Shown: positions 1 to 9,724 of the stretch, piece by piece | Layout of the letters: the number at the start of each line of letters is the position of its first letter | How positions within the stretch are numbered: position 1 is the first letter of the stretch | Assembly: GCF_002705925.1 (NCBI RefSeq) | Contig: NZ_NKRE01000001.1 | Location: 880,429 to 943,560 of the forward strand | From: Mycobacterium ostraviense | GTDB lineage: Bacteria; Actinomycetota; Actinomycetes; Mycobacteriales; Mycobacteriaceae | Length of the DNA stretch: 63,132 nt | Reading direction: 5' to 3' | Notes under the pieces: model-generated | The model's database searches: none | What the model saw: only the letters and a program-made list of their open reading frames with translations | What the model was told of the DNA's origin: nothing | Made by a program: the position numbers and the translations under genes

Positions 1-1
1 G

Positions 2-166
2 TCCGGCGCCCCCGAGCACCGGGCCGCCGCGATCGTCAAGGCCACCACCTTCTACGACGACCCCGACGTGCTGGCCAAGGTGTCGCGCGGGCTGGGCGAA
101 GCGATGGTGGGCATCAACGTCGAACAGATCGCCCAGCCGCACCGGCTCGCCGAGCGCGGCTGGTAA
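2..166 (+). CDS. pdxS: Pyridoxal 5'-phosphate synthase lyase subunit PdxS, C-terminal end only
   Basis: The first 166 bases hold the last 54 codons of a gene that begins outside the window and ends with TAA at 164-166. The peptide contains [11 protein letters not shown] and [14 protein letters not shown] and ends in RLAERGW, the typical tail of the PdxS (Snz/YaaD) family, whose members usually finish in ERGW. PdxS is a TIM-barrel enzyme that builds PLP from ribose 5-phosphate, glyceraldehyde 3-phosphate and ammonia supplied by the glutaminase PdxT. The catalytic lysines lie upstream of the window and cannot be checked. In H37Rv pdxS is Rv2606c, well away from Rv2781c, so this is either a rearranged neighbourhood or a second copy. 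The next gene converges on it, 29 bases away. Confidence 0.85.
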   Translation, partial: SGAPEHRAAAIVKATTFYDDPDVLAKVSRGLGEAMVGINVEQIAQPHRLAERGW

Positions 167-195
167 AAACCTTCGCCGCGCCCCCTTGCACCGGG

Positions 196-1284
196 CTACT
201 TTGTGAATCGACCGGCAAACCCCCGTAATGGAATGTCGGCGCTGGTGATCAGGCCGGGCGGCGCCGCGACCACCGACGTGATCGCGTTGAGCGCCGGCAT
301 TCCGGTGACCGTCATGCCGATGGAGGCGAAGTTGTCCGGGTTGGACAAATCGATGCCGGGCTTCGGGAAGATCATGTGCTTGTTATAGACACACGGATCA
401 CCCTGGATCCGAGTGATGTAGCAGCCCTTGATCTTCCATCTCGGATCGGTATGCGGAGTCATCTGCCACTCCAGGTGTGTCTCGACCCGCGCCACCCCGT
501 CGACCATGCCCCGGTATTTGATGTAACTACCGCCCACCGAGCCTTTCGGCAGCGTGTACCAGCCCAGGTCGACGTCTTTGGTGCAAGCTCCCAGTTCGTA
601 GCTGAACGTAACCTCGTCAAGCGGCAGGTCGAAGCAGTCGGCCATCATCAGCACGCTGTCGGCGAAGACCCTGGTGTACTTTTCCAGCTTCACCGGGATT
701 TCCGGGTCGTCGACTGGTTGGCCATAGCCGACTTCGATCCAGGTCTCCTTGGAGTGATGGCAGGACACGTCGACGGACTCGATGGTGGTGATGTTCTCGA
801 TCTCGGCGACGTCGGCCGAACACACCACCCCGAGGATCTGGTTCAGGCCAGGGTTCATGCCGGTGCCGTAGAACGTCGCACCACCCTTCTCGCAGGCCTC
901 TACCAACAGCTGGGTAACCGGCTTGCCGGACGGATGCGGATGGTTATGGTCGCGGTGCCACCCGGTGATCCAGTCGGCGGTGGTGACGACATTGATCCCA
1001 GCCGCAAGCACTTTCACGTACAGGTCCTCGTCGGGAAACACCCCGTGGAAGGTCAGCACGTCCGGCTTGGCGGCGATGATGTCCTCGACGTTGCCGGTTG
1101 CCGTGACGCCGATGGGCCCGATACCGGCGAGTTCTCCGGCGTCGGTGCCGACCTTGCCGGACGAATAACAGTGCACTCCAATCAGTTCCAGGTCCGGCCG
1201 CGTCTGCAGTCGCCTGATCATCTCGCGGCCGACGTTGCCGGTGGCGACCTGAAAGACGCGGATGGGGCGAGCCGGGGCATTCAT
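196..1284 (-). CDS. DapB-like NAD(P)-dependent amine/amino-acid dehydrogenase
   Basis: The 362-residue protein starts with a Rossmann fold (VFQVATGNVGREMI, about residues 10-23), as in the dihydrodipicolinate-reductase-like and 2,4-diaminopentanoate dehydrogenase families. Mycobacteria carry several paralogues annotated as dihydrodipicolinate reductase N-terminal domain proteins. It is much longer than true DapB (about 245 residues) and lacks its KxxxSGT-type catalytic motif as far as I can see, so a role in lysine synthesis is unlikely. The ATG overlaps the stop of the upstream Rieske gene (ATGA, 1281-1284), which implies translational coupling and a shared pathway. The substrate is unknown. 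The neighbouring oxygenase, reductase and hydrolase suggest catabolism or modification of a lipid- or steroid-like compound, which is inference only. Confidence 0.7.
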   Translation of the reverse strand: MNAPARPIRVFQVATGNVGREMIRRLQTRPDLELIGVHCYSSGKVGTDAGELAGIGPIGVTATGNVEDIIAAKPDVLTFHGVFPDEDLYVKVLAAGINVVTTADWITGWHRDHNHPHPSGKPVTQLLVEACEKGGATFYGTGMNPGLNQILGVVCSADVAEIENITTIESVDVSCHHSKETWIEVGYGQPVDDPEIPVKLEKYTRVFADSVLMMADCFDLPLDEVTFSYELGACTKDVDLGWYTLPKGSVGGSYIKYRGMVDGVARVETHLEWQMTPHTDPRWKIKGCYITRIQGDPCVYNKHMIFPKPGIDLSNPDNFASIGMTVTGMPALNAITSVVAAPPGLITSADIPLRGFAGRFTK

Positions 1285-2312
1285 TGGCGTCCCCCTGTCG
1301 GCGATGTTGCGCGCCCGTCGGTAGTGCTGCCGCCGCGACCGTCCGGATAGAACTGCTTGGCCCAGCTGCGGATTGCGGTGAAACCCTGGAGTTCGTCGGG
1401 GGTCAGCGCGGGCCGGTCGGAGTAGCGCTGGTGAGCCCAGATGCCGATGTCCTGCTCGAACTGCCGGATCACTTCCTGCCCGAACTGCCGCGCCTTGAGC
1501 TCGGCGCGGACCGGATCCGTGCCCGCCGTCCGGCCGATGTAGACCATGAACCGGACATCGGAGGTGGATTCGTCCACCGGCGTGATCGCGGAGATGGTGC
1601 GGTTGTCGACCATGCCCCAGCTCTTGGTCACCGCAACTCCCAAGCCGCCGTTGACAGCCTGCACGCCGCTGTTGACGTCCTCGATCTGCTGACCGTCGTC
1701 ACCCTCGAAGGTGATGGTGAAGTCGACGAAGGACACCGGTTCGGCGAAGTCGTGGCGGGTGAAGACCGGCACAATCGGGGTGTGGTGCACGTATTTGAAA
1801 TGCGCGAAATCCACCCCGTTTTCGAGCACGTACTGCGGATGGAGCTCCAGCCCTGGCCGGTACAGCCGCTGCTGCGGGTAGTAGTCCGCGGCACTACCGC
1901 CGTCGAAGCTGGCGAACACATCCGGTGCGTCGAAGAACGGTTCGCGGCCCGCGACGTCGTGCCAGATGTACACCGACTCGTTGCGCTCAACCGCCGGATA
2001 GGTGGTAATGCGCCGCCCCCGGTTGGGCCGGTCCTGATACGGGATACACACGTTGCGGCCCTGCTGACTCCACTGCCAGCCGTGGAAGGGACACTGCAGC
2101 ACCTCGCCAACGACTTTGCCGCCGTAACCCAGGTGGGCGCCGAGGTGTTCGCAGTAGGCGTTCATCACGGTGAGCCGGCCGGACTCGGCGCGCCAGGCGA
2201 CCATCTCCTGATCGAAGTACTTCATCCGGAGGACTTCACCGACACCGATTTCGTCGCACCAGGCGACCTGAAACCATCCGGTCGGCTTCATCGACAGCGG
2301 CGACTTGGCCAT
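1281..2312 (-). CDS. KshA-like Rieske non-heme iron oxygenase, terminal oxygenase component
   Basis: The 343-residue protein has an N-terminal Rieske [2Fe-2S] domain with ligands C54-x-H56 and C74-x2-H77 (CEHLGAH and CPFHGW). The mononuclear iron site follows as N165-x2-D168-x2-H171-x4-H176. The start (PTGWFQVAW) and the motif order match the 3-ketosteroid 9-alpha-hydroxylase KshA group of mycobacterial Rieske oxygenases. Such enzymes use O2 and electrons from a flavin/2Fe-2S reductase to hydroxylate hydrophobic substrates. A matching reductase is encoded 98 bases upstream on the same strand. KshA proteins are usually somewhat longer (about 380 residues), so this is a paralogue of the family rather than KshA itself; the substrate cannot be read from the sequence. 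Confidence 0.85.
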   Translation of the reverse strand: MAKSPLSMKPTGWFQVAWCDEIGVGEVLRMKYFDQEMVAWRAESGRLTVMNAYCEHLGAHLGYGGKVVGEVLQCPFHGWQWSQQGRNVCIPYQDRPNRGRRITTYPAVERNESVYIWHDVAGREPFFDAPDVFASFDGGSAADYYPQQRLYRPGLELHPQYVLENGVDFAHFKYVHHTPIVPVFTRHDFAEPVSFVDFTITFEGDDGQQIEDVNSGVQAVNGGLGVAVTKSWGMVDNRTISAITPVDESTSDVRFMVYIGRTAGTDPVRAELKARQFGQEVIRQFEQDIGIWAHQRYSDRPALTPDELQGFTAIRSWAKQFYPDGRGGSTTDGRATSPTGGRQ

Positions 2313-2410
2313 CTGTGCGGTCCTCCTTGGGTACGAATGATAGGCGGCCCCCCAGGAAAAGCACAGTCCCCTCTACGAAAACTTGACGCGCCGCGCGCCG
2401 GGCGTACCCG

Positions 2411-3535
2411 TCAGACGTCGATGACCACCCGGCGGCTCTTCGCCCGGGACACGCACACCAGCATCTCGTCGTCGGCTTCACCTGCGCGGCCGCGGTGATC
2501 CACTTGTCCGGCAAGGACTTTGACCTTGCACGTGCCGCAGAAACCCTGCTGGCACGAGTACGCGGTGGTCGGATCGCTGTCGCGCATGACGTCCAGCGCC
2601 GTCCGGTTCGCCGGAACGCTCAGCACCCTCCCCGACCGCCCGAGTTCCAGCTCGAATGGAATTCCGTCGACAACCGGCGGCGGGCTGAACCGCTCATAGT
2701 GCAGCGGTGCGTGGGCGTGCCGGGCGCGGGCCGCTCGCACCGCCTCCAGCATGGGGGTCGGCCCGCACACGTAAACGGCCGTCGTCGGCCCGGCGCCGTC
2801 CAGGAGGCCATCGACGGAGGGCAAGCGGCCGCGCTCGTCGTCGGCCCACACCGTCACCCGCTCCGGTGCCACCGACACGACCTCGCCGAGCAGCGGCATG
2901 TGATCTCGGCTTCGGCCGGCATAGACGGCCCGCCAATCGGTTCCGCGCTGCTGAGCGGCCTGGATCATCGGCAGAATCGGCGTCACTCCGATGCCGCCGA
3001 TCACGAAAAGCAGGTCGGGCTCGGCCGTTCCGAGATAGAACGCGTTGTGAGGCCCTTCGAAAACAAGCGGGTCATCGACGGCGTAGGCCTCGTGCATCTC
3101 CACCGAACCGCCGCCCCCGTCGGCGATGCGCCGGATGGCGATGCGGTAGTCCGTGCGGCGCCCGGGCCGCCCGCACAGCGAGTACTGCCGGCGCCGGCCC
3201 GAGGGCAGGTGCACGTCGATGTGGCCGCCGGGTGTCCAGGACGGCAGCAATCCGCCGTCCGGGTCGGCCAGGGTCAGCGCCACCACGTCGGGTGCCACGA
3301 GTTCACGTCCGACGACCGTCGCCAGATGCGTCCGTCGCACCGGGCTGACCCGCGACGGGTCCCATCGCGAGGCCGACGCGAATCCGCCGAACAGCGTGCG
3401 GACAGTCCACAACGCAGTGGCAAAGCGATCCCGCCGGCTACTGTCGTACAAATCGGCGGGTCTACTCGCCCAAATACTTTCGAGCACATCGCGATTCGAC
3501 TGTGCGTGGAGCCGAGTCACCGCCGGGTCCACCAT
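2411..3535 (-). CDS. Flavin-dependent ferredoxin-type reductase of an oxygenase system
   Basis: The 374-residue protein has the flavin-reductase order: a flavin-binding beta barrel with RQYSL (near residue 135), a nucleotide-binding domain with GGIGVTPILPM (near 199), and a C-terminal plant-type [2Fe-2S] domain with CQQGFCGTCKVKV and a fourth cysteine in MLVCVSR. This phthalate-dioxygenase-reductase layout differs from KshB, which also ends in a 2Fe-2S domain but has a different N-terminus. About 80 extra N-terminal residues precede the flavin domain. It would pass electrons from NAD(P)H to the Rieske oxygenase encoded just downstream. The start ATG lies only 4 bases after the stop of the PF10118 gene, so the two are almost certainly cotranscribed. 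Confidence 0.85.
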   Translation of the reverse strand: MVDPAVTRLHAQSNRDVLESIWASRPADLYDSSRRDRFATALWTVRTLFGGFASASRWDPSRVSPVRRTHLATVVGRELVAPDVVALTLADPDGGLLPSWTPGGHIDVHLPSGRRRQYSLCGRPGRRTDYRIAIRRIADGGGGSVEMHEAYAVDDPLVFEGPHNAFYLGTAEPDLLFVIGGIGVTPILPMIQAAQQRGTDWRAVYAGRSRDHMPLLGEVVSVAPERVTVWADDERGRLPSVDGLLDGAGPTTAVYVCGPTPMLEAVRAARARHAHAPLHYERFSPPPVVDGIPFELELGRSGRVLSVPANRTALDVMRDSDPTTAYSCQQGFCGTCKVKVLAGQVDHRGRAGEADDEMLVCVSRAKSRRVVIDV

Positions 3536-3539
3536 CCGA

Positions 3540-4457
3540 TCAGTGCGACGCCCGGGCAGCAGGTGAGACGGCCAGGTAATCGACCGCCCGCTCCAGCCCG
3601 CCCAGCTGCGACGGGTGAAAACCCGACCGATAGTAGTGGCCGACGACCCGCAGCAATCGCCACGGGCCCGGCAGCAAACCCCGGCGCGCCGAATCGAGGT
3701 AGTCGCGCCAACGCGGCTTGACGCCCGGCGGTAGATAGGGATCCACCGAGTACATGAACCGCACTCCGCGGATCCACAACAGCAACAGCACCGGGGTGAC
3801 CGCCAGCTGGGCGCGCACCTGCCGCCAATATCCGGCGCGCAGATGCTTCATGGTGTCGAAGGCCACTGCTTTGTGCTCGACCTCTTCTGCGCCATGCCAC
3901 CGGAGCATGTCCAGCATCACCGGATCAGCGCCGACGGCATCGAGCTGCGGGGAGTTCAAAATCCATTCGCCCAAGACAGCGGTGTAGTGCTCGATCGCCG
4001 AGATGAACGAGACCTGTTCCAGCAACCAGTTGTGCTGTTTGCGTATGCTTTTCCGGGGTTTGTCGGCCAACAGCTTCTCGAACAGCCAGCTGATCTGGTC
4101 GGTGAACGCCGTCACGTCCACGCCCCGGGCATCGAAGTGGGCCAGCACGCCGGAATGTGCTTGCGAGTGCATCGCCTCTTGCCCGATGAATCCCTGTACA
4201 TCCCGTCGCAGTTGATCGTCCTTGATCAGCGGCAGCGTCTTCTTGAACACCTTGACGAAGAATTCCTCGCCGGCCGGCAGCAGCAGGTGCAGGACATTCA
4301 TGAAGTGCGTGGCCAACGGCTCGTTCGGCACGTAGTGGAATGGCAAACGCGCCCAATAGAACTCGACGTCGCGTGCCTCGAGGACGAGATGCTCGTGGTC
4401 GGCGCGACCGGGCTTGCCGGAGTGCAGCCCCGCTGCCCGCTCATCGACGGTGAACAT
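3540..4457 (-). CDS. PF10118 family putative metal-dependent hydrolase
   Basis: The 305-residue protein matches the PF10118 family (predicted metal-dependent hydrolases, common in mycobacteria). It carries a helical His/Glu pattern: GQEAMHSQAH (near 112-121), EHYTAVLGEW (near 156) and WHGAEEVEHKAVAFD (near 188). These E-x2-H and E-H pairs resemble the diiron site of ferritin-like helical bundles, so an oxygenase or oxidase role is as plausible as hydrolysis. The C-terminal part is hydrophobic (VTPVLLLLWIRGVRF), suggesting membrane contact. It sits directly upstream of the reductase and Rieske genes, consistent with a role in the same lipid- or steroid-type pathway. Confidence 0.7.
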   Translation of the reverse strand: MFTVDERAAGLHSGKPGRADHEHLVLEARDVEFYWARLPFHYVPNEPLATHFMNVLHLLLPAGEEFFVKVFKKTLPLIKDDQLRRDVQGFIGQEAMHSQAHSGVLAHFDARGVDVTAFTDQISWLFEKLLADKPRKSIRKQHNWLLEQVSFISAIEHYTAVLGEWILNSPQLDAVGADPVMLDMLRWHGAEEVEHKAVAFDTMKHLRAGYWRQVRAQLAVTPVLLLLWIRGVRFMYSVDPYLPPGVKPRWRDYLDSARRGLLPGPWRLLRVVGHYYRSGFHPSQLGGLERAVDYLAVSPAARASH

Positions 4458-4544
4458 CAGGCCCCCTTGCCTAGGCGTTTACATCAGCACCGAAATGTCA
4501 TCCCCGTGGACACCATGTGCCGGTAAGTATAGGTGCCGCGTCCG

Positions 4545-5006
4545 CTACTCGGCCTCAGCGCGTTGCTTCAGGCGCCGCAGGGTGAGCTGGATGTGCTCGG
4601 CGTTTGCCGCCGCCCGATCCCCGACCCCGGTTGCCATACCGGCGATCGTGCGGAACCAGCGCGGCCGCTGGTCCCAGGTGCTCTCGGTGACCCGGCAGCC
4701 GCCGTCGGAGGCGACGATGTCGTATTGCCACCGCGCCACTGGAATGACAGTGCTGCGTACATCGAACGCGAAGATGCGGCCCGGGTCAGCGTCGGTCACC
4801 GTGCACGTCGTGTGCCAGCGTCGGCTGCCATTTTCGTTGTGGCCGACGAACACCGTTCCCTTGCGCACCCCGTCGCCCTTGCGCAACTCCATCGACACCG
4901 CCTCCTCAGCCAGCGAGGCCAGTGTCGGCAGGTCGGTGATCAGCCCATACACCCGCTCCGGGCTGGCGTTGATCTGGACAGTGGCCGACACCGAAGGCTC
5001 AGTCAT
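4545..5006 (-). CDS. SRPBCC (START-like / polyketide cyclase) family protein
   Basis: The 153-residue protein begins TEPSVSATVQINASPERVYGLITDLPTL, the classic opening of SRPBCC-fold proteins such as polyketide cyclase/dehydrase and Aha1-like families, which form a deep hydrophobic ligand pocket. I chose ATG 5006 because the family pattern starts right after it; an upstream in-frame start at 5054 would add 16 unrelated residues. The gene is on the same strand as the PF10118-reductase-Rieske cluster and 87 bases upstream of it. It may bind or present a hydrophobic intermediate for that pathway; this is a guess from context. Confidence 0.7.
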   Translation of the reverse strand: MTEPSVSATVQINASPERVYGLITDLPTLASLAEEAVSMELRKGDGVRKGTVFVGHNENGSRRWHTTCTVTDADPGRIFAFDVRSTVIPVARWQYDIVASDGGCRVTESTWDQRPRWFRTIAGMATGVGDRAAANAEHIQLTLRRLKQRAEAE

Positions 5007-5096
5007 GGGCTGATCATAGCCAGCCCGGGGCGCCGGCAGTAGTGCACCTCGCAAACACGTCGAATACCAACGCGCACAACCTGTTACGCAATAGCG

Positions 5097-6131
5097 CTAC
5101 AGCATTCGCAAGTCGGGAGCCAAGGACGCGACGATGTCGGCTGCCGGGCCCGGCCGGGCCTGCCGGTAGGCCGTTCCCGCCCAGAGGTTGGTCCCATGCG
5201 GGTCGTCCGCCGCGACCGCAGCCGCGCGTATCGGCTTGGTCATCTGGTTGACCTCGGGATAGCCCAGCGGCGCGACGCGATCGAGCAGTCGGGTGAAGTT
5301 GTTCGCCAGCCCACGGGCGTACCGGCCGGAGAATGCCCGCGTGACCAGGGTGGAGTCGAACTCCGGGTTCTTCAGCGCAACCCGGTGCGCCGGGTTGGTC
5401 CCCGCTTCGTCGGCGAGCAGCAGCGCGGTGCCGACCTGGGCGGCGACCGCTCCCCGGCGCAGGACGGCCGCGACGTCCTCCGCGGTGCCCAGACCGCCCG
5501 CGGCGATCAGCGGCACCTCGTGTGCGTTGCCGATCCGGTCGAGCAGCTGGTGCAGCGACTCCTCTCCCGGTTCCATGTCCGGTGCGAAGGTGCCGCGATG
5601 CCCGCCGGCGCCCGGGCCCTGCACCACCAGGCTGTCGGCGCCGGCCGCGATGGCCACCCCGGCTTCATAGGACGACGTCACGGTGACCGACACCAGCAAT
5701 CCCAGCGCGCTCAGCCGACGAATGACATCCGGCGGCGGCGCGCCGAAAGTGAAGGACACCACTTCGGGGCGGACGTCGGCCACCACTTCGAGTTTGCGGT
5801 GCCAGTCGTCGTCGTCGCCGTGGATCGGCTGGCCGACCTCACAGCGGTAGTACTCGGCGACCTCTTCGAGCTCTTCTGCGTAGTACTCCAGCTGCAGCCA
5901 GTCGGCGACGCTGGGCTGGGGCACAAACAGGTTCGCCCCGATCGGACCCGTGGTGGCGGCGCGCGCTGCGGCGATGTCGTCGGCGAACTTGTCCGCGCTG
6001 ATATAGCCGCCGGCGACGAAGCCCAGCCCGCCGGCATTCGACACCGCCGCGGCCAGGGCCGGAGTGCCCGGCCCGCCGGCCATCGGCGCACCAACGATGG
6101 GTACCGCGATGTCCCAGAAGCCCAGCACCAT
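5097..6131 (-). CDS. Nitronate monooxygenase (2-nitropropane dioxygenase family), Rv2781c homologue
   Basis: The 344-residue protein begins WDIAVPIVGAPMAGGPGTPALA and continues with AAAVSNAGGLGFVAGGY. This is the FMN-binding TIM barrel of the nitronate monooxygenase family, with GAGGHRG and IAAGGLGTAEDVA phosphate-binding segments. Such enzymes oxidise alkyl nitronates (for example propionate 3-nitronate) to carbonyl compounds and nitrite. The start is 4 bases after the pepR stop, so it probably belongs to the gpsI-pepR transcription unit, the same order as Rv2783c-Rv2782c-Rv2781c in H37Rv. In H37Rv ald (Rv2780) lies next to this gene; here the oxygenase cluster takes that place. Confidence 0.85.
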   Translation of the reverse strand: MVLGFWDIAVPIVGAPMAGGPGTPALAAAVSNAGGLGFVAGGYISADKFADDIAAARAATTGPIGANLFVPQPSVADWLQLEYYAEELEEVAEYYRCEVGQPIHGDDDDWHRKLEVVADVRPEVVSFTFGAPPPDVIRRLSALGLLVSVTVTSSYEAGVAIAAGADSLVVQGPGAGGHRGTFAPDMEPGEESLHQLLDRIGNAHEVPLIAAGGLGTAEDVAAVLRRGAVAAQVGTALLLADEAGTNPAHRVALKNPEFDSTLVTRAFSGRYARGLANNFTRLLDRVAPLGYPEVNQMTKPIRAAAVAADDPHGTNLWAGTAYRQARPGPAADIVASLAPDLRML

Positions 6132-6135
6132 CGGG

Positions 6136-7452
6136 TTAATTTACCATCGCTCGAAGTTGTTGCGGCAGCTGTCGTTTCGAGCCGTAGGGACCCAGAACGG
6201 CAGCGCCGTAGCGTTTGCCCAGCAGCCGGCGGGCCACCATGTTGACCTCCTCGACGGTGACCCGCTCGATTTGCTGCAGGGTGTGTTCGATGCTGCGGTG
6301 CTTGCCGTAGTTCAATTCGCTGCGACCGATGCGGCTCATCCGTGAGCTGGAATCTTCCAGGCCCAGCACCAGTCCGCCGCGCAACGAGCCCTTGGCGATC
6401 CGGCATTCCGCCTTGGTGATGCCGTCGCGCGCCACCGATTCCAGCACGTCGGCGGTCACTCGCATCACCTCGGCGAAACGTTCGGGCAGGCAGGCCGCAT
6501 ACACCGACAGGGCGCCGCTGTCGGCGAAAATGTCCAGCGCGGAGTAGACCGAGTAGGCCAACCCGCGGGCCTCGCGGATCTCTTGGAACAGCCGCGAGCT
6601 CAGGCCACCGCCCAACGCGGTGTGCAGTACCGACAGCGCCCACCGGTGCTGCCAGCCGCGTCCGGGCGTGCGGATGCCCAGCGAGACGTGCGTCTGCTCG
6701 GCGTCGCGCTCGGCCAGCGTCAACCCGGGCATCCCGTTCACCCGGCCGGCACCCTTGCGTGGTGCGACGGGCTGGCGCCCGCGGACCAACCGCGGCCCGA
6801 AGTGTTCGCGCACCAATGCGACCACCTCGCCGTGATCGACGTTGCCGGCCACCGCGAGGACCATTCGCTCCGGTGTGTAGCGCCGCACGTGAAACGACTG
6901 CAGTTGGGCTCTGGTCATCGCCGATACGGATTGGGCGGTGCCGATCACCGGCCGGCCAACCGGGTGGTCGCCGAACAACGCCGAGAGGAACAGGTCGGCC
7001 AGCGCGTCCTCGGGATCGTCGTCGCGCATCGCGATCTCTTCGAGGACGACGTCGCGTTCCAGCTCGACATCGTCGGCGGCGCAGCGCCCGTTGAGCACCA
7101 CATCCGAGACCAGATCCATGGCCAGCGACAGGTCAGCGTCGAGCACATGGGCGTAGTAGCAGGTGTGCTCCTTGGCGGTGAACGCGTTCAGCTCGCCACC
7201 GACGGCATCCATTGCCTGCGCGATGTCCACGGCGGTGCGGGTGGGCGTCGACTTGAACAGCAGGTGTTCGAGGAAGTGCGCGGCGCCGGCAACCGTGGCG
7301 CCCTCGTCGCGCGATCCCACGCCGATCCAGAGCCCGACCGAAGCCGAACGCACCGACGGCAAGTATTCGGTAACGACGCGCAGACCGCCCGGCAGTGTCG
7401 TGCGGCGCACTGCCTGGGCCGCCGCTGGCTCAGCTGCTGGCCGTCGCGGCAT
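6136..7452 (-). CDS. pepR: M16 family zinc peptidase PepR (Rv2782c homologue)
   Basis: The protein has 438 residues from ATG 7452, the same length I recall for H37Rv PepR. It holds the inverted zinc motif HFLEH in [15 protein letters not shown] (near residue 55) and the downstream acidic segment [20 protein letters not shown] of M16A (pitrilysin/processing-peptidase-like) enzymes. The C-terminal half has the partner-lobe motif with [13 protein letters not shown]. The reading frame stays open further upstream, inside gpsI, but those residues are not peptidase-like, and ATG 7452 fits the family start. It overlaps the 3' end of gpsI by 23 bases, implying coupled translation. The substrate is unknown. 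Confidence 0.9.
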   Translation of the reverse strand: MPRRPAAEPAAAQAVRRTTLPGGLRVVTEYLPSVRSASVGLWIGVGSRDEGATVAGAAHFLEHLLFKSTPTRTAVDIAQAMDAVGGELNAFTAKEHTCYYAHVLDADLSLAMDLVSDVVLNGRCAADDVELERDVVLEEIAMRDDDPEDALADLFLSALFGDHPVGRPVIGTAQSVSAMTRAQLQSFHVRRYTPERMVLAVAGNVDHGEVVALVREHFGPRLVRGRQPVAPRKGAGRVNGMPGLTLAERDAEQTHVSLGIRTPGRGWQHRWALSVLHTALGGGLSSRLFQEIREARGLAYSVYSALDIFADSGALSVYAACLPERFAEVMRVTADVLESVARDGITKAECRIAKGSLRGGLVLGLEDSSSRMSRIGRSELNYGKHRSIEHTLQQIERVTVEEVNMVARRLLGKRYGAAVLGPYGSKRQLPQQLRAMVN

Positions 7453-9724
7453 CGGCTGGCGCTGCAGGGGCTCCGGCGGCCGCGTTGGCGGAGTCTTCCT
7501 CGGCCACCAAGATGAGCGAGATCTTGCCGCGCTTGTCGATATCGGCGATCTCCACCCGCAGCTTGTCGCCGACGTTGACCACGTCCTCGACCTTCGCGAT
7601 GCGCTTGCCCTTGCCGAGCTTGGAGATGTGCACCAGACCGTCGCGCCCGGGCAGCAGTGAGACGAAGGCACCGAAATCGGTTGTCTTGACCACTGTTCCG
7701 AGGAACCGCTCCCCTACCGTCGGCAACTGTGGATTGGCGATGGCGTTGATCTTGTCGATGGCGGCCTGCGCCGAGGGGCCGTCGGTGGCACCGACGAACA
7801 CCGTTCCGTCGTCCTCGATGGAGATCTGCGCACCGGTCTCCTCGGTGATGGCGTTGATGACCTTGCCTTTGGGACCGATGACCTCGCCGATCTTGTCCAC
7901 CGGAACCTTGATGGTGGTGACCCGAGGCGCGTACGGGCTCATCTCGTCGGGCCGGTCGATGGCCTCGGCCATGACCTCCAAGATGGTCAGCCGGGCGTCT
8001 TTGGCTTGGGCGAGAGCACCTGCCAGCACCTGGGAGGGAATACCGTCGAGCTTGGTGTCCAACTGCAGCGCAGTAACGAAGTCCTTGGTCCCGGCGACCT
8101 TGAAGTCCATGTCGCCGAAGGCGTCTTCGGCGCCCAGGATGTCGGTCAGGGTGACGAAGCGCCGCTCGGTGCCCCCACCGTCTACCTCGATGTCGTCGGA
8201 GACCAGGCCCATCGCGATGCCGGCCACCGGTGCCTTGAGCGGCACCCCGGCGTTGAGCAGCGCCAGGGTGGACGCACACACCGACCCCATCGACGTCGAG
8301 CCGTTGGACCCCAGCGCCTCCGACACCTGGCGGATGGCGTAGGGAAACTCCTCGACACCGGGCAGCACCGGCACCAGGGCCCGCTCGGCCAGCGCGCCGT
8401 GGCCGATCTCGCGCCGCTTGGGCGAGCCGACCCGACCCGTCTCGCCGGTGGAGAACGGCGGGAAGTTGTAGTGATGCATGTAGCGCTTGGTCGTCTCCGG
8501 GCCCAGCGAGTCGATCTGCTGGGCCATCTTGACCATGTCGAGCGTCGTCACACCGAGGATCTGGGTCTCACCGCGCTCGAACAGCGCGCTGCCGTGTGCC
8601 CGCGGAACCACGGCGACCTCGGCCGACAAGGCGCGGATGTCGGTGATGCCGCGGCCGTCGATGCGGAAGTGGTCGGTGACGATGCGCTGCCGGACCAGCT
8701 TCTTGGTCAGCGCGCGGAACGCCGCCCCGATCTCCTTCTCCCGGCCCGCGTAGGTGTCGGCGAGCCGCTCGAGCACCTGGCTCTTGACTTCGTCGGTGCG
8801 CTGATTGCGTTCCGCCTTGCCGGCGATGGTCAGCGCGGCGGCCAACTCGTCGGTGGCCACCGAGGACACCGCGTAGTACACGTCGTCGCCGAAGTCCGGG
8901 AACACCGGGAATTCACCGGTCGCCCTGACCGAAGCTCCACACGCGTCGGCAAGTTCCTGCTGCGCGGTGCACAGCGCGGCGATGAACGGCTTGGCTGCCT
9001 CCAGGCCCTGGGCCACCACGCTTTCCGTCGGCGCCGCGGCGCCGCCGTCGATGAGCTCGATGACGTTTTCGGTGGCCTCGGCTTCGACCATCATGATCGC
9101 GACGTCATTTTTTTCGGGGCTGCCGCCCCCGTCACCGACGATGCGGCCGGCGACCACCATGTCGAACACCGCACGCCCGAGCTGTTCGACGGTCGGAAAC
9201 GCAACCCAGGTGCCGTCGATCAGCGCCACCCGCACCGCGCCGATAGGCCCGGAGAACGGCAGCCCACCCAGCTGGGTGGAGGCCGACGCGGCGTTGATCG
9301 CCAGCACGTCGTACAGATCGTTGGGGTCCAGGCTCAGGATCGTCACCACGATCTGGATCTCGTTGCGCAGACCGTCGACGAACGACGGGCGCAGTGGCCG
9401 GTCGATGAGCCGGCAGGTCAGGATGGCGTCGGTGGAGGGTCGCCCCTCACGACGGAAAAACGAACCGGGGATGCGGCCGGCCGCATACATCCGCTCCTCG
9501 ACATCGACGGTCAGCGGGAAGAAGTCGAAATGTTCTTTGGGGTTCTTGCTGGCGCTGGTCGCCGACAGGAGCATGTTCTCCTCGTCGAGGTAGGCGACGA
9601 CCGCGCCGGCCGCCTGCAAGGCCAGCCGGCCGGTCTCGAACCGGATGGTGCGGGTGCCGAAGCTCCCGTTGTCGATGGTGGCGGTCGCTTCGAACACGCC
9701 TTCTTCAATTTCAGCTACAGACAT
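7430..9724 (-). CDS. gpsI: Polyribonucleotide nucleotidyltransferase (PNPase) GpsI
   Basis: The 764-residue protein is a full-length PNPase that degrades RNA 3' to 5' by phosphorolysis and takes part in mRNA turnover. It has two RNase PH-like domains (FFRREGRPS and IDRPLRPSF in the first; [22 protein letters not shown] and [13 protein letters not shown] in the second). A KH domain follows ([16 protein letters not shown]), then a C-terminal S1 domain ([21 protein letters not shown]). It is slightly longer than H37Rv GpsI (752 residues), with an insertion in the first domain ([11 protein letters not shown], near 215) and a short Ala-rich tail. In many bacteria pnp is coupled to rpsO; here rpsO and lppU lie upstream on the same strand. 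Confidence 0.97.
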   Translation of the reverse strand: MSVAEIEEGVFEATATIDNGSFGTRTIRFETGRLALQAAGAVVAYLDEENMLLSATSASKNPKEHFDFFPLTVDVEERMYAAGRIPGSFFRREGRPSTDAILTCRLIDRPLRPSFVDGLRNEIQIVVTILSLDPNDLYDVLAINAASASTQLGGLPFSGPIGAVRVALIDGTWVAFPTVEQLGRAVFDMVVAGRIVGDGGGSPEKNDVAIMMVEAEATENVIELIDGGAAAPTESVVAQGLEAAKPFIAALCTAQQELADACGASVRATGEFPVFPDFGDDVYYAVSSVATDELAAALTIAGKAERNQRTDEVKSQVLERLADTYAGREKEIGAAFRALTKKLVRQRIVTDHFRIDGRGITDIRALSAEVAVVPRAHGSALFERGETQILGVTTLDMVKMAQQIDSLGPETTKRYMHHYNFPPFSTGETGRVGSPKRREIGHGALAERALVPVLPGVEEFPYAIRQVSEALGSNGSTSMGSVCASTLALLNAGVPLKAPVAGIAMGLVSDDIEVDGGGTERRFVTLTDILGAEDAFGDMDFKVAGTKDFVTALQLDTKLDGIPSQVLAGALAQAKDARLTILEVMAEAIDRPDEMSPYAPRVTTIKVPVDKIGEVIGPKGKVINAITEETGAQISIEDDGTVFVGATDGPSAQAAIDKINAIANPQLPTVGERFLGTVVKTTDFGAFVSLLPGRDGLVHISKLGKGKRIAKVEDVVNVGDKLRVEIADIDKRGKISLILVAEEDSANAAAGAPAAPADAATASS

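Noticed and set aside
7188..8279. A 363-codon minus-strand frame overlapping gpsI and the start of pepR
   Set aside because: It reads both genes out of frame; only at its end does it touch pepR-like words in the wrong frame. Both genes are intact without it.
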